From Candidatus Thiobius zoothamnicola (GTDB taxonomy: Bacteria; Pseudomonadota; Gammaproteobacteria; Chromatiales; Chromatiaceae): DNA of 64,000 nucleotides. The notes under the pieces are model-generated. The model was not told the origin of the DNA. It worked only from the letters and a program-made list of their open reading frames with translations, and ran no database searches. Below, in pieces: positions 46,482-54,742 of the stretch; within the stretch, counting starts at the first letter, position 1, and each line of letters begins with the position of its first letter. A program made the translations under genes and the position numbers. The stretch lies in the NCBI GenBank assembly GCA_030826945.1, contig JAPQLC010000004.1, positions 1 through 64,000 on the forward strand, read 5' to 3'.

Positions 46482-46874
46482 TCAATCGTCGTTCGCACAG
46501 CATTCGGCATAATGCTCAGCATCCAACAAAGTCTCCATCTCACTGGCATCAGCGATTTTTAACTTGAAGATCCAACCTTCTGCGTACGGATTCTCGTTAA
46601 TTTGTTCTGGCCCTTCTTCCAAGGCCTCATTCACCTCAGTCACTTCGCCGCCAAGCGGCGCATACACATCTGAGGCCGCTTTAACAGACTCAACCACAGC
46701 GCATTCATCACCAGCACTCAGGCTCGCGCCCACTTCCGGTAACTCGACAAACACCAGGTCGCCCAGCAATTCCTGGGCGTGATCCGTGATGCCGACCGTG
46801 ACGACACCATCACCTTCATCACGTACCCATTCATGATTTTTCGTGTATTTCAGTTCATTCGGCATGTTGCTCAT
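46482..46874 (-). CDS. gcvH: Glycine cleavage system H protein
   Basis: Lipoyl carrier shuttling the aminomethyl group among P, T and L proteins; 130 residues. The lipoyl lysine is in [12 protein letters not shown], and the [10 protein letters not shown] stretch and the start pattern [10 protein letters not shown] are typical. ATG 46874 has GAGGA eight bases upstream; the frame could be longer to 46889. It lies 78 bp after gcvT and 87 bp before gcvPA. Confidence 0.95.
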   Translation of the reverse strand: MSNMPNELKYTKNHEWVRDEGDGVVTVGITDHAQELLGDLVFVELPEVGASLSAGDECAVVESVKAASDVYAPLGGEVTEVNEALEEGPEQINENPYAEGWIFKLKIADASEMETLLDAEHYAECCANDD

Positions 46875-46952
46875 GGAGCGATTCCTCATTGGTTAAGTGA
46901 TGGTTCCGCATGAACCATCCTGGATATGGATATGGCGTCAGCCAAAAATGGA

Positions 46953-48044
46953 TCAATCAATGCAGCCCTCGCCGTTACGCGCAAACGGCGGCTTGACCTG
47001 TATCACAGGCCATCGCTTGCCACGGATATCCACCGTCAAATGTTCGCCCGCATCCGCAGCGACGCGAGCCATGGCGATGGAGCGCTGTAGCGTCGGCGAG
47101 AAACCACCTGAAGTGATTTCGCCAATTTCGCGTTCGCCATCAAACAATATCTGATGGTCACGCAAAACACCTTTGCCAGCCAGAACCAAACCGATGAAAC
47201 GCGGAATCCCCCCCGCGTCCCGTTGCCTTTGCAAGGCCTCACGGCCAATGAATGGACGATCGTCTTTCATCGCCACCGTCCAACCCAAACCGGAAGCTAA
47301 TGGCGTAACGCGCTCATCCATATCATGCCCATAGAGATTCATGCCGGCTTCCAGACGCAAAGTATCTCTCGCCGCCAAGCCACAAGGCTGTACGCCCAAT
47401 TCAGCTAACTGACGCCAGACCGATTCGGTCTGATTCTCCGGCATGATGATTTCCAGACCATCTTCGCCGGTATAGCCAGTGCGGCCTACAAACCAATCGC
47501 CATCCGTCGCAGCATGAAAAGGCTTGAGTTCAGCAACCTGATGGCGCAGATCGTCTGACATCAATGGCATGGCCGTATCCCGCGCCTGAGGCCCTTGCAC
47601 CGCAATCATGCCAAGATCGAAACGCGGACTGACTTCCACAGCGTAATCCGGTGCTTTTGCCTGCAACCAGGCAATATCCTTCTCCATCGTCCCGGCATTA
47701 ACCACCAGACGAAACCCATTTTCCCCCATGAAGTAAGCAATCAGGTCATCAATGACGCCGCCATCCGGCTTTAACATGCAGGAATAAAGCGCCTTTCCCG
47801 GGACCTGTAATTTGGCAACATCATTAGCCAGTAGATAAGACAGGAAATCACGCACACGCTCACCGCGCAAGTCCACAACAGTCATGTGACACACATCAAA
47901 CATGCCGACATGTCGGCGTACGGCATGGTGTTCATCAATCTGCGAACCATAATGCAAAGGCATATCCCAATCGCCGAATGGCGTCATACGCGCCCCCATC
48001 GCACGGTGGGCTGCATGCAGAATCGTTTTTTTCAGGCTACTCAT
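46953..48044 (-). CDS. gcvT: Aminomethyltransferase (glycine cleavage T protein)
   Basis: Transfers the methylene group of glycine to tetrahydrofolate. 363 residues, like E. coli GcvT. The conserved aspartate lies in FDVCHMTVVDLRG and the folate-binding GRTGYTGEDGLEI segment and the arginine-rich LAARDTLRLEAGMNLYGHD stretch are present. ATG 48044 is preferred because AGAGGA sits eight bases upstream and the N-terminus matches the family; the 16-residue upstream extension lies in the riboswitch terminator region. First gene of the operon. Confidence 0.95.
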   Translation of the reverse strand: MSSLKKTILHAAHRAMGARMTPFGDWDMPLHYGSQIDEHHAVRRHVGMFDVCHMTVVDLRGERVRDFLSYLLANDVAKLQVPGKALYSCMLKPDGGVIDDLIAYFMGENGFRLVVNAGTMEKDIAWLQAKAPDYAVEVSPRFDLGMIAVQGPQARDTAMPLMSDDLRHQVAELKPFHAATDGDWFVGRTGYTGEDGLEIIMPENQTESVWRQLAELGVQPCGLAARDTLRLEAGMNLYGHDMDERVTPLASGLGWTVAMKDDRPFIGREALQRQRDAGGIPRFIGLVLAGKGVLRDHQILFDGEREIGEITSGGFSPTLQRSIAMARVAADAGEHLTVDIRGKRWPVIQVKPPFARNGEGCID

Positions 48045-48065
48045 TTTTCGAGTCCTCTTGGCAAT

Positions 48066-48118
48066 AAAAAAGGGGCGGACAAGCAACGACAATGATGATG
48101 TCTGCTTGTCCGCCCCTC
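48066..48118 (-). terminator. Terminator of the glycine riboswitch expression platform
   Basis: On the minus strand, GGGGCGGACAAGC (48116-48104) pairs perfectly with GCTTGTCCGCCCC (48084-48072) over 13 bp and is followed by TTTTTT (48071-48066), just upstream of the gcvT start. This is a strong rho-independent terminator placed between the second glycine aptamer and gcvT. Confidence 0.9.
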
Positions 48119-48290
48119 TGTCCAGAAACCTGAGAGTTTACCCCGTCGGTGGACGACCTGTCGTCGCTCTCCAGAGCCAATCCCGGGCGCTAAAAAATGA
48201 CGCGCCACCAACCTTGCGATCCTTTTGCCTGAGCGATTCCGGGCGGAATTTGCGCCTTCGGCGTTATCTATCGATAATCTCTCTCACAAG
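48118..48290 (-). ncRNA. Tandem glycine riboswitch
   Basis: Upstream of gcvT on the minus strand are two aptamers. Aptamer 1 (about 48286-48210) has GTGAGAGAG, then CGCCGAAGGCGC, then CGCTCAGGCAAAAGGA. Aptamer 2 (about 48176-48118) has CTCTGGAGAGC, a conserved CCGACGGGGTAAACTCTCAGG stretch and closing GGACAGAG. The paired GGAGAG/CTCTCAGG and GCCGA elements are the known glycine-aptamer consensus. It lies between promoter and terminator, and glycine binding should relieve termination, turning on gcvT-gcvH-gcvPA-tpx-gcvPB. Confidence 0.9.
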
Positions 48291-48309
48291 GCTTACGATT
48301 GATGGCGCA

Positions 48310-48337
48310 ACTATAACCGTCTGCTGAATAATTGCAA
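48310..48337 (-). promoter_or_regulatory. Sigma-70 promoter of the glycine cleavage operon
   Basis: On the minus strand, TTGCAA (48337-48332), a 16-bp spacer and TATAGT (48315-48310) give a good -35/-10 pair, positioned so that the RNA would start a few bases before the first glycine aptamer. Confidence 0.7.
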
Positions 48338-48382
48338 ACCGGATTTCGACGCCGGAATACAGGCAAAAGTCAGGTAATCAAC

Positions 48383-48778
48383 ATGACGAATTTCAGCACC
48401 AAACAGCTACCCACCACCCATGATGACGTTGCGCCGGATGGATCGAACGTGCGCAGACTGCTGGCGACCAAGCAAGGTGGCATGGCACATTTTGAACTGC
48501 CTCCGGGACAAACATCCATCGCCATGACCCATCGCACCGTGGAGGAGATCTGGTTTTTTCTTTCCGGCCACGGCGAAATGTGGCGCAAGAATTCACAGCA
48601 GGAAACCATCGTCCAGGTTAAACCCAATACTTGCTTAACCCTCCCCCTTGGCACCCATTTTCAGTTTCGCGCATTAAGCTAGGCACCACTAACGGCACTC
48701 GGCGTGACCATGCCGCCTTGGCCGGGTGACGCAGAAGCCGTAGAAGTTCAAGGGATATGGCGACCCACCATCTCCTAA
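48383..48778 (+). pseudogene. Cupin-domain protein interrupted by an in-frame TAG
   Basis: The first 99 codons (48383-48682) encode a small cupin: residues 50-77 hold HRTVEEIWFFLSGHGEMW, with the metal-ligand His and Glu pattern, and TLPLGTHFQFRALS ends the frame at an amber codon (48680-48682). The same frame then continues for 32 codons (TALGVTMPPWPGDAEAVEV, then GIW) to a TAA at 48776-48778. The MPPWPG motif is the usual end of this cupin family, so the stop has cut off the last beta strands. A full-length gene would encode 131 residues. ATG 48383 follows CAGG. The truncated product might fold partly; the gene is best regarded as damaged. Confidence 0.75.
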
Positions 48779-48885
48779 CAGCAGATGGTTGACCAATAAA
48801 CCTCTCCCACCAAACATTGGCAAAAAATTCACGCTATTGTCTAATAAGACGATGTTCACTCTTACGAGATCACCTCTCTTATCCC

Positions 48886-49509
48886 ATGAACAATTCCAAC
48901 TACAGCCTGCATGCTGATGCACTGATTGAAGCAGGCCGGACGATACACGCCCAAGGTTGGGCACCAGCCACCAGCGGCAATTTTTCAAGCCGGATCAATG
49001 ATCAGGAAATGGCGATAACCGTTTCTGGCTGGCACAAAGGGGAACTCACCCGGGATGGCGTTATGCGCGCCAATCTTGCTGGCGAAGCACTGGAGCCTGA
49101 CAAACGCCCATCGGCAGAAACCCGGCTACATTGTCAACTCTATCAGCGATTTCCGGAAATCGGCGCTGTTTTGCATACACACTCCATGCAGGCAACCCTG
49201 ATCTCGCGTATCCAAAAAGACGAACTCATTCTCGAAGATTACGAATTACTCAAAGCATTCGCGGGAATTGACACCCATCAACACACCATGACCCTGCCAA
49301 TTTTTGCCAACGACCAAAATATTACGCGTCTTGCGACCCAGGTTGACGATTATATGGCGACACACCCGCCAATTAACGGCTATTTAATCGCCGGACATGG
49401 ACTTTATACTTGGGGCAGCAGTATTAAAGAGACACTCCGACACCTGGAAGCATTCGAATTTTTGTTTGCCTGCGAATTAGCATTTTATCCATTAAGGAAA
49501 GCACGATGA
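48886..49509 (+). CDS. mtnB: Methylthioribulose-1-phosphate dehydratase
   Basis: Zinc enzyme of the methionine salvage pathway, class II aldolase fold, 207 residues. ATSGNFSSRI is the class II aldolase start and HTHSMQ and GHGLYTWG carry zinc histidines; PSAETRLHCQLY is also conserved. ATG 48886 gives the expected family start; a frame beginning at 48817 would add an unsupported N-terminus. Its stop overlaps mtnD (ATGA). mtnA and mtnN or mtnP are not in this window. Confidence 0.93.
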   Translation: MNNSNYSLHADALIEAGRTIHAQGWAPATSGNFSSRINDQEMAITVSGWHKGELTRDGVMRANLAGEALEPDKRPSAETRLHCQLYQRFPEIGAVLHTHSMQATLISRIQKDELILEDYELLKAFAGIDTHQHTMTLPIFANDQNITRLATQVDDYMATHPPINGYLIAGHGLYTWGSSIKETLRHLEAFEFLFACELAFYPLRKAR

Positions 49510-50060
49510 GCCATTTAACGTTATTCAATGCCACAGACGCCACCGATTTCAACATCATCGCTGATCAAAGCGAGATCGTGAATCAACTGGCAGATATTGA
49601 TGTCACCCTGGAACAATGGCAAGCCAACGCCGCATTATCCGATGATGCCTCACAGGATGATGTGCTGGCGGCCTATGCTGATGAAATTGAACGACTGAAC
49701 CAACAATACGGCTTTAGCAGCGTGGATGTCGTTGCATTGGGTCCCGATCACCCGCAAAAAGCTGAAATGCGCGCTAAATTCCTGAGTGAACACACGCATG
49801 CTGACTTTGAAATTCGTTTCTTTGTGGACGGCGACGGCATGTTCTATATCCACAAAAACGACCGCGTCTATGCCATATTGTGCGAAAAAGGCGACCTCAT
49901 TTCCGTTCCGGCGAACACCACCCACTGGTTCGACATGGGTTCTCAGCCAAGTTTCAAATGTATCCGCTTCTTCACCACTGACGAAGGCTGGCTCGGCGAC
50001 TTCACTGGCAGCGACATCGCTGAAAAATTCCCCACTTACGACCAACTGACTGCGTCATAA
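49506..50060 (+). CDS. mtnD: Acireductone dioxygenase
   Basis: Cupin-fold metal dioxygenase that, with Fe2+, makes the 2-oxo acid precursor of methionine and formate from acireductone (the Ni2+ form makes CO). 184 residues. The metal site is H96, H98, E102 (EHTHADFEIRFF) and H140 (NTTHWFDMG), exactly the family pattern. It is coupled to mtnB by ATGA and abuts mtnC. Confidence 0.95.
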   Translation: MSHLTLFNATDATDFNIIADQSEIVNQLADIDVTLEQWQANAALSDDASQDDVLAAYADEIERLNQQYGFSSVDVVALGPDHPQKAEMRAKFLSEHTHADFEIRFFVDGDGMFYIHKNDRVYAILCEKGDLISVPANTTHWFDMGSQPSFKCIRFFTTDEGWLGDFTGSDIAEKFPTYDQLTAS

Positions 50061-50744
50061 ATGATCAAAGCCATCGTAACTGATATCGAAGGCACCACCT
50101 CCTCACTCTCCTTCGTCAAGGATGTGCTGTTTCCTTATGCACACAAACATCTTACCGGATATGTCACGCAACATGCCGGACAAGAACCAGTGAGGAGCCT
50201 GTTGGAACAGGCGGCGCAGGAAATGGGAGGCGCTCAGTCAGACCAGGCGATCATCGCGCAAATGATCCGCTGGATTGACGAAGATAAAAAAATCACGCCA
50301 TTAAAAACCTTACAGGGCATGATCTGGGAGCATGGCTACCGGCATGGCGACTATGCCGGACACCTGTACGATGACGCCTATATCAACCTGCAAAAATGGC
50401 GGCAAACCGGCATCAGGCTCTATGTGTACTCATCAGGGTCAGTGCATGCGCAAAAGCTGCTATTCCGTTATTCCGTCAAAGGTGATCTGACAACCCTGTT
50501 CAGCGGTTATTTCGATACTAACATCGGGCATAAACGCGAAGCGGAAGCTTACCGACGAATCACTCGGGAAATAGGACTTCCTGCTGAACAAATCCTCTTT
50601 TTGTCCGACATACGGGAAGAACTGGATGCAGCCCAAACAGCCGGGATGCAAACCTGCTGGCTGGTCAGAGACGCCCAGGTCAGCGCACTGGCGGCCCACC
50701 AACAGGTGAGAAGCTTTGACGACATTGATCTGATCAGCAAGTAA
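50061..50744 (+). CDS. mtnC: Enolase-phosphatase E1
   Basis: HAD-superfamily bifunctional enzyme that enolises and dephosphorylates 2,3-diketo-5-methylthiopentyl-1-phosphate to acireductone. 227 residues. Motif I is IVTDIEGTTSS; in HAD enzymes this Asp-x-Glu replaces the usual D-x-D and is diagnostic of E1. YVYSSGSVHAQKL is motif II and DIREELDAA the late motif. Starts right after the mtnD stop. Confidence 0.95.
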   Translation: MIKAIVTDIEGTTSSLSFVKDVLFPYAHKHLTGYVTQHAGQEPVRSLLEQAAQEMGGAQSDQAIIAQMIRWIDEDKKITPLKTLQGMIWEHGYRHGDYAGHLYDDAYINLQKWRQTGIRLYVYSSGSVHAQKLLFRYSVKGDLTTLFSGYFDTNIGHKREAEAYRRITREIGLPAEQILFLSDIREELDAAQTAGMQTCWLVRDAQVSALAAHQQVRSFDDIDLISK

Positions 50745-50760
50745 AACACACGCCGATATC

Positions 50761-50801
50761 GTGTCGTCATGAAAGCAGGCACAGCCCCCTCTTGACGACA
50801 C
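50761..50801. repeat. Short inverted repeat related to the 344-bp element
   Basis: GTGTCGTCA (50761-50769) and TGACGACAC (50793-50801) form a 9-bp perfect inverted repeat around a 23-bp loop. The ends match the tips of the 17-bp terminal repeat at 14010 and 14353, and the loop has cagccccctct next to cagcctct of that element. It lies between mtnC and a converging methyltransferase gene. Confidence 0.6.
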
Positions 50802-50821
50802 TCTAAATCTCAGCGCTTGAT

Positions 50822-51715
50822 TCAGAACGATTGACTTGCCTCTTTATTGGCAAGATAAAGATGATGATCAGACCATAACCGTTCATTACGCTGCAAAACC
50901 TTTTCCACAACCTTCTGTTTCAAACGGCGCGTTTGACCCGGATGGCTGGCCACGCCGATAAAGCGTTTTCCATGACCTCGCAGCCCATTCACACCCCACT
51001 CAGTCAAAAGCCATTCGTGACGCATATCAAGTTGAGTCAGATGCTTGATCAAAGCCTCAACATCATATCGATAAGTCGTGAACTGCGTCGCAAAAGACGT
51101 TTTCCCTGCATCAAGGTATCTCCAATGAAGAGTATCCGTGTCTCCCTGTACGGTTTTTTTCCACTGATAACCATTCAACACATCAGAATCTGGCACCCAA
51201 TCGGCGACGAGGGAATTTTCTGCATCAATCCAATCCGTAGAAACCGACGCATACAGAAAAGGCGCTTGATCAATAACGATGAAGCCATCGGGATGTAGGT
51301 GCTTTTTCGCATTTCTTAGGGCCTGAAGCCTTTTTTCACCGGTATCCAAATGCTTTAAAACCGATAATGCGAAAACGATCAGATCGTATTTTTTATCAAT
51401 CTCGTAAGCACACATATCAGCATGAATAAATTCAATTTGAACCTGTTCATCATGACATTCAGCATAATACCGCCTTCCCTGAGACAGCATGGAGTCACTT
51501 AAATCAAGGCCAGTGATTGCTTTGGCCTCTGGCATGAACATCGGGAACAATCGCCCCATGCCACAGCCTGGCTCCAAAATGCTCTTGGGTTTTAAAATCT
51601 CAGTCAAATCCCGATAAAAAGAAAAATCCATTTTGAATGAATTCATGATTTCATCATAAAAGTACGCGGATCTGTCGTATTCTGATTTGCTCAAGCTCAT
51701 ATCGTTTAAGTCCAT
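50822..51715 (-). CDS. Class I SAM-dependent methyltransferase
   Basis: Protein of 297 residues with a Rossmann methyltransferase core. SILEPGCGMGRLFPMF is motif I, GLDLSDSML the acidic motif II, and YDLIVFALSVLKHL motif IV. A long C-terminal part (about 180-297) holds a HWRYLDAGKT segment and a basic tail, with no match I recognise. The substrate cannot be told; ubiquinone- or small-molecule methylation are possible. It stands alone, converging on mtnC. Confidence 0.85.
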   Translation of the reverse strand: MDLNDMSLSKSEYDRSAYFYDEIMNSFKMDFSFYRDLTEILKPKSILEPGCGMGRLFPMFMPEAKAITGLDLSDSMLSQGRRYYAECHDEQVQIEFIHADMCAYEIDKKYDLIVFALSVLKHLDTGEKRLQALRNAKKHLHPDGFIVIDQAPFLYASVSTDWIDAENSLVADWVPDSDVLNGYQWKKTVQGDTDTLHWRYLDAGKTSFATQFTTYRYDVEALIKHLTQLDMRHEWLLTEWGVNGLRGHGKRFIGVASHPGQTRRLKQKVVEKVLQRNERLWSDHHLYLANKEASQSF

Positions 51716-51887
51716 TTATTGGGTTCCATACAGGCAAAGCATAAGCCACCTGCTTCCATATGGCTAAAATAAACGAGAACTGGCCTAATTCATATCAATG
51801 ATTTGACAAAGAAATCGGATAAAGCATGAGAGTGGTTGTAAATAATTGTTCTCTATCCCACCTCCACTAGCAGGTTCTTTCAACAGA

Positions 51888-52391
51888 TTACAGCTTCCGG
51901 CTGTCATACCCCCAATGCAGCAATGCCTGTCTTTGCTTGCGCCGACACAACAGATCACCCTGGCTGCAATGCGCCCTGACTTGAGCGATATGGCGTTTCA
52001 TCGCGCTCCATCGCTTAATTTGCCGATCATCATCCGGGCATCTCCGGCCCATATAGTATCTGCAGTACCATTGAAACCAGCCACGGGGATCCTCCCAATA
52101 GATCCAACCTTTCTCTCGCCAATAAGATAAAGGTTGGGAGGCATTGGTTTTAAAGAAATTCAACTCTGGATCGTGTCTTTCATGGCATAAACGGGCACTA
52201 TCAAACCAGGACTGTGGAAATTCCCGGCAACAATCGGTCAGGTATTTACCGCCAAACACCCCCATTTCCAACATTTCCGCCGGGATTAAATCAGGAGAGA
52301 ATAACGGAGAGAAATTCCCCCCCACAGGCTCAACCAAACGATATTGATAGCCGCTTTGCATCAAATCATTCACGACGACGATCTTAGTCAT
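51888..52391 (-). CDS. Conserved hypothetical protein
   Basis: Protein of 167 residues that belongs to a widespread family of unknown function: it starts TKIVVVNDLMQSGYQYRL, has PAEMLEMGVFGGKYLTD in the middle, then SWFDSARL and EKGWIYWEDPRGWFQWYCRY, and ends with basic motifs RQALLHWGYDSRKL. Rich in Trp, Tyr and Arg; no catalytic motif or signal is visible. ATG 52391 is preferred over 52442 as it matches the family start. Neighbours are two small cytochromes c, on the same strand, and a methyltransferase. Confidence 0.8.
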   Translation of the reverse strand: MTKIVVVNDLMQSGYQYRLVEPVGGNFSPLFSPDLIPAEMLEMGVFGGKYLTDCCREFPQSWFDSARLCHERHDPELNFFKTNASQPLSYWREKGWIYWEDPRGWFQWYCRYYMGRRCPDDDRQIKRWSAMKRHIAQVRAHCSQGDLLCRRKQRQALLHWGYDSRKL

Positions 52392-52461
52392 GGATGTGGG
52401 AACGCCAGAACAGCAAAATAGCGAGGGGATACCCGCAAGCACTAACCCCCTCGCACACAGA

Positions 52462-52806
52462 TCAAGGCTTAGGCGCGCCTTCTTTCAGCACACCGGGCAG
52501 ACTGGCGTAGTAAGCCGCCAAATCTTTGAGGTCATCATCACTCAACGCCATCACCATGCCTTGCATGATGATGTTCTGGCGTTCACCGGACTTATAGCCG
52601 CGCAGACTATGCAGCAGATAATCCGCATATTGGCCGCCAATATGCGGGTAAATCGCCGCTGGGCTGATGCCATCAAAACCGTGACAACTGGCACAGACAG
52701 CGGATTTTTCCTTTCCATCTTCAATATTCCCACCAGCGGAAACCGACGAGACGGAGAGAACCAGCATGAAAAGGCTGGCGAGCAAAATATTTGACAGTTT
52801 TTTCAT
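52462..52806 (-). CDS. Exported cytochrome c (mono-haem)
   Basis: Secreted class I cytochrome c of 114 residues: signal peptide (about 1-24, SVSAG), haem site CASCH (38-42), and a C-terminal DDDLKDLAAYYASL segment with the usual axial Met region upstream (GMVMALSDDD). Similar to the cytochrome c4/c5 half-domains that serve as donors to oxidases or to periplasmic dehydrogenases. ATG 52806 is chosen by the signal peptide. Another cytochrome gene ends 11 bp upstream. Confidence 0.88.
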   Translation of the reverse strand: MKKLSNILLASLFMLVLSVSSVSAGGNIEDGKEKSAVCASCHGFDGISPAAIYPHIGGQYADYLLHSLRGYKSGERQNIIMQGMVMALSDDDLKDLAAYYASLPGVLKEGAPKP

Positions 52807-52816
52807 GTTGCGTCCC

Positions 52817-53134
52817 TCATCCACCCTGAGCTTGCCAGAATGCGGCAATATCGGCCATATCCGCATCAGTCATGTCGAAAGCTTGCGCAGACATCGTACC
52901 ATGTTGGCGTTGGCCATCCCGATAAGCTTTCAGCGCGGCGACCAGATAATCCGCCTGTTGACCCGACAGCTTAGGCACATGGTAGGTCGGATACACATTG
53001 TTATAACTGGGTATGCCATGACACCCCAGACAAGCTTCTGATTTCACCCGACCTGCTTCAGGGTTCCCCGCCGCCATGGCCAGCGTTGCGCTGAACAGCG
53101 CGACACTCATGGCACCTGCCATTTTCACAATCAT
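52817..53134 (-). CDS. Exported cytochrome c (mono-haem)
   Basis: Class I cytochrome c of 105 residues: signal peptide (about 1-22, LAMAAG), haem site CLGCH, then an axial Met region in FDMTDADMADIAAFWQAQGG. The two tandem mono-haem genes resemble the two halves of cytochrome c4 encoded separately; they may act as one electron carrier or as two. ATG 53134 has GGAGG five bases upstream. Confidence 0.88.
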   Translation of the reverse strand: MIVKMAGAMSVALFSATLAMAAGNPEAGRVKSEACLGCHGIPSYNNVYPTYHVPKLSGQQADYLVAALKAYRDGQRQHGTMSAQAFDMTDADMADIAAFWQAQGG

Positions 53135-53257
53135 CATCTCCTCCTTCCTCATTATTTGTGGAATTTCCTGGAACTTCTTATCAACGTTCAAAGCTCCGCA
53201 TACAAATCAAACTCAACGGCGACGCCATCTATTGAGATCCTTGCGACCTGTAAATTT

Positions 53258-53635
53258 TTATTTTTCAGAGTGCAACCCAATCGTATTACCTTCCGTATCC
53301 ACAGCGATCACGCAGAAACCATACTCGCCAATCGAAAATTTTGATTGCGCAATCTGACCTCCCGCATTTTCCACTCTCGATGCTTCAATAGCACAGTCTT
53401 CGCAGGAGAAATAAACGATCACGCTATTTCCACCCGCAGGACAACCATCCCTTCTGACCAGCGCGCCGGAAGCGCCATATTGGGAAAAATCACAAGAAAA
53501 AGACCACATATCAACGGTTGAATCCGTCGGGTCATCCATCTTTTCCAAATTGACTTCAAATACTGATTCGTAGAATTTTCTGGCCCTTTCGATATCGTTT
53601 ACGAATATTTCAAAAAAACCGACCGGATTCTTCAC
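53258..53635 (-). CDS. VOC-family (glyoxalase/bleomycin resistance-like) protein
   Basis: Protein of 125 residues with the VOC beta-alpha-beta-beta-beta fold: FFEIFVNDIERARKFYESVFEVN at the start and an ending FCVIAVDTEGNTIGLHS that holds a potential metal Glu/His. The start GTG 53635 has GGGGGA seven bases upstream; TTG 53650 is less likely. No substrate is known. It stands alone. Confidence 0.75.
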   Translation of the reverse strand: MKNPVGFFEIFVNDIERARKFYESVFEVNLEKMDDPTDSTVDMWSFSCDFSQYGASGALVRRDGCPAGGNSVIVYFSCEDCAIEASRVENAGGQIAQSKFSIGEYGFCVIAVDTEGNTIGLHSEK

Positions 53636-53829
53636 AATGCATTCCCCCAATGATCTGCGCTGACAAAGAAAAAAACCAAGTGATCACTTATACAACGGCA
53701 CGGCGGATATTACGGCTTCCGCCTGAATGAGTAAATCTTATGCCTCGCAAAAACAGCGCGCGATTCTATAATTTTTAATCCCGCGTTGACCAGCCTCACC
53801 AAACATTCTCAGGCGCTTTTAAGTAACAC

Positions 53830-54639
53830 TTATCGCTGACAATAACCACAATACGCACTGGCGCGTTGATTGATCTTAAGACTTTTCAATTTGCGACCAC
53901 ACTGATGACAGGTTTCACCAGCCCGTCCATATACCCGTAAGTCCAGACGAAAATAACCCGGCCGACCATCTTCCCGCTGAAAATCCCGCAACGTCGTGCC
54001 TCCTTTGGCGATCGCTTGAGTCAGAATCCGCTTCACTGCCTCCAACAGGCGCGCCAAACGCTGTTTAGAGATACGATTGCATGGTCGGTTAGGGTGAATG
54101 CCAGCCATGAACAAAGCTTCCGTCGCATAAATATTACCCACCCCAACCACGACCTTTCCATCCATCAGCAAACTTTTAATCGCAACTTTACGGTGCCTCG
54201 CCTGCCGCCACAGGTAATCGATATCAAACGCCTCACTCAATGGCTCCGGGCCAAGGGATTTCAGGAGTGGATGCGCCAAAGGCTGTGCGCTCCACAGTAC
54301 AGCCCCGAACCGACGCGGGTCGCGCATACGCAAACAATATTGCTCAAATCGGATATCGATATGATCATGTGGCCCTGGCGACGCCTCAATCGGCGCAATG
54401 CGCAAGCTGCCCGACATCCCCAAATGGATGATCAAAGTGCCCTGATGACTAGATGGCAGCAATAAATATTTCGCCCGGCGTTGCACATCCAATATTGTCG
54501 AGCCGACCAGCAAATGATTTAAATCCGGCACTGGCCAGCGCAGTCGATCACACCGGACCGAAACGCCGCTGACCACCTTATCCTTTATCCACGGGCGAAC
54601 ACCAAGCCGGGTGGTTTCGACTTCAGGTAACTCAGGCAT
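53830..54639 (-). CDS. mutM: Formamidopyrimidine-DNA glycosylase
   Basis: Repair enzyme that removes 8-oxoguanine and formamidopyrimidines. 269 residues, the same as E. coli. The N-terminal MPELPEVETT supplies the catalytic Pro2 and Glu3. A helix-two-turn-helix (DGKVVVGVGNIYA) and a C-terminal zinc finger (CHQCGRKL and CGYCQR) are present. The gene is read divergently from dapA. Confidence 0.95.
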   Translation of the reverse strand: MPELPEVETTRLGVRPWIKDKVVSGVSVRCDRLRWPVPDLNHLLVGSTILDVQRRAKYLLLPSSHQGTLIIHLGMSGSLRIAPIEASPGPHDHIDIRFEQYCLRMRDPRRFGAVLWSAQPLAHPLLKSLGPEPLSEAFDIDYLWRQARHRKVAIKSLLMDGKVVVGVGNIYATEALFMAGIHPNRPCNRISKQRLARLLEAVKRILTQAIAKGGTTLRDFQREDGRPGYFRLDLRVYGRAGETCHQCGRKLKSLKINQRASAYCGYCQR

Positions 54640-54742
54640 AAAAAATCACGCCGCCAGACAAACCACTACGCTTTCATGGAGCGATTCGTTAAAATCCCCA
54701 GCAATTTTCATTTATACATGCCATTACTTGTTGGAGCTATCA

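Noticed and set aside
28746..48682. Two in-frame TAG codons at conserved positions (IS30 remnant and cupin), suggesting recoding of TAG
   Set aside because: Genes in the same window, such as prpD and the giant surface protein, end in TAG and finish correctly, so TAG is a normal stop. One case is in a dead IS, and the other is more simply a nonsense mutation.
48817..48885. Longer N-terminus of mtnB
   Set aside because: The added 23 residues have no match to the family and no ribosome binding site at the earlier start.
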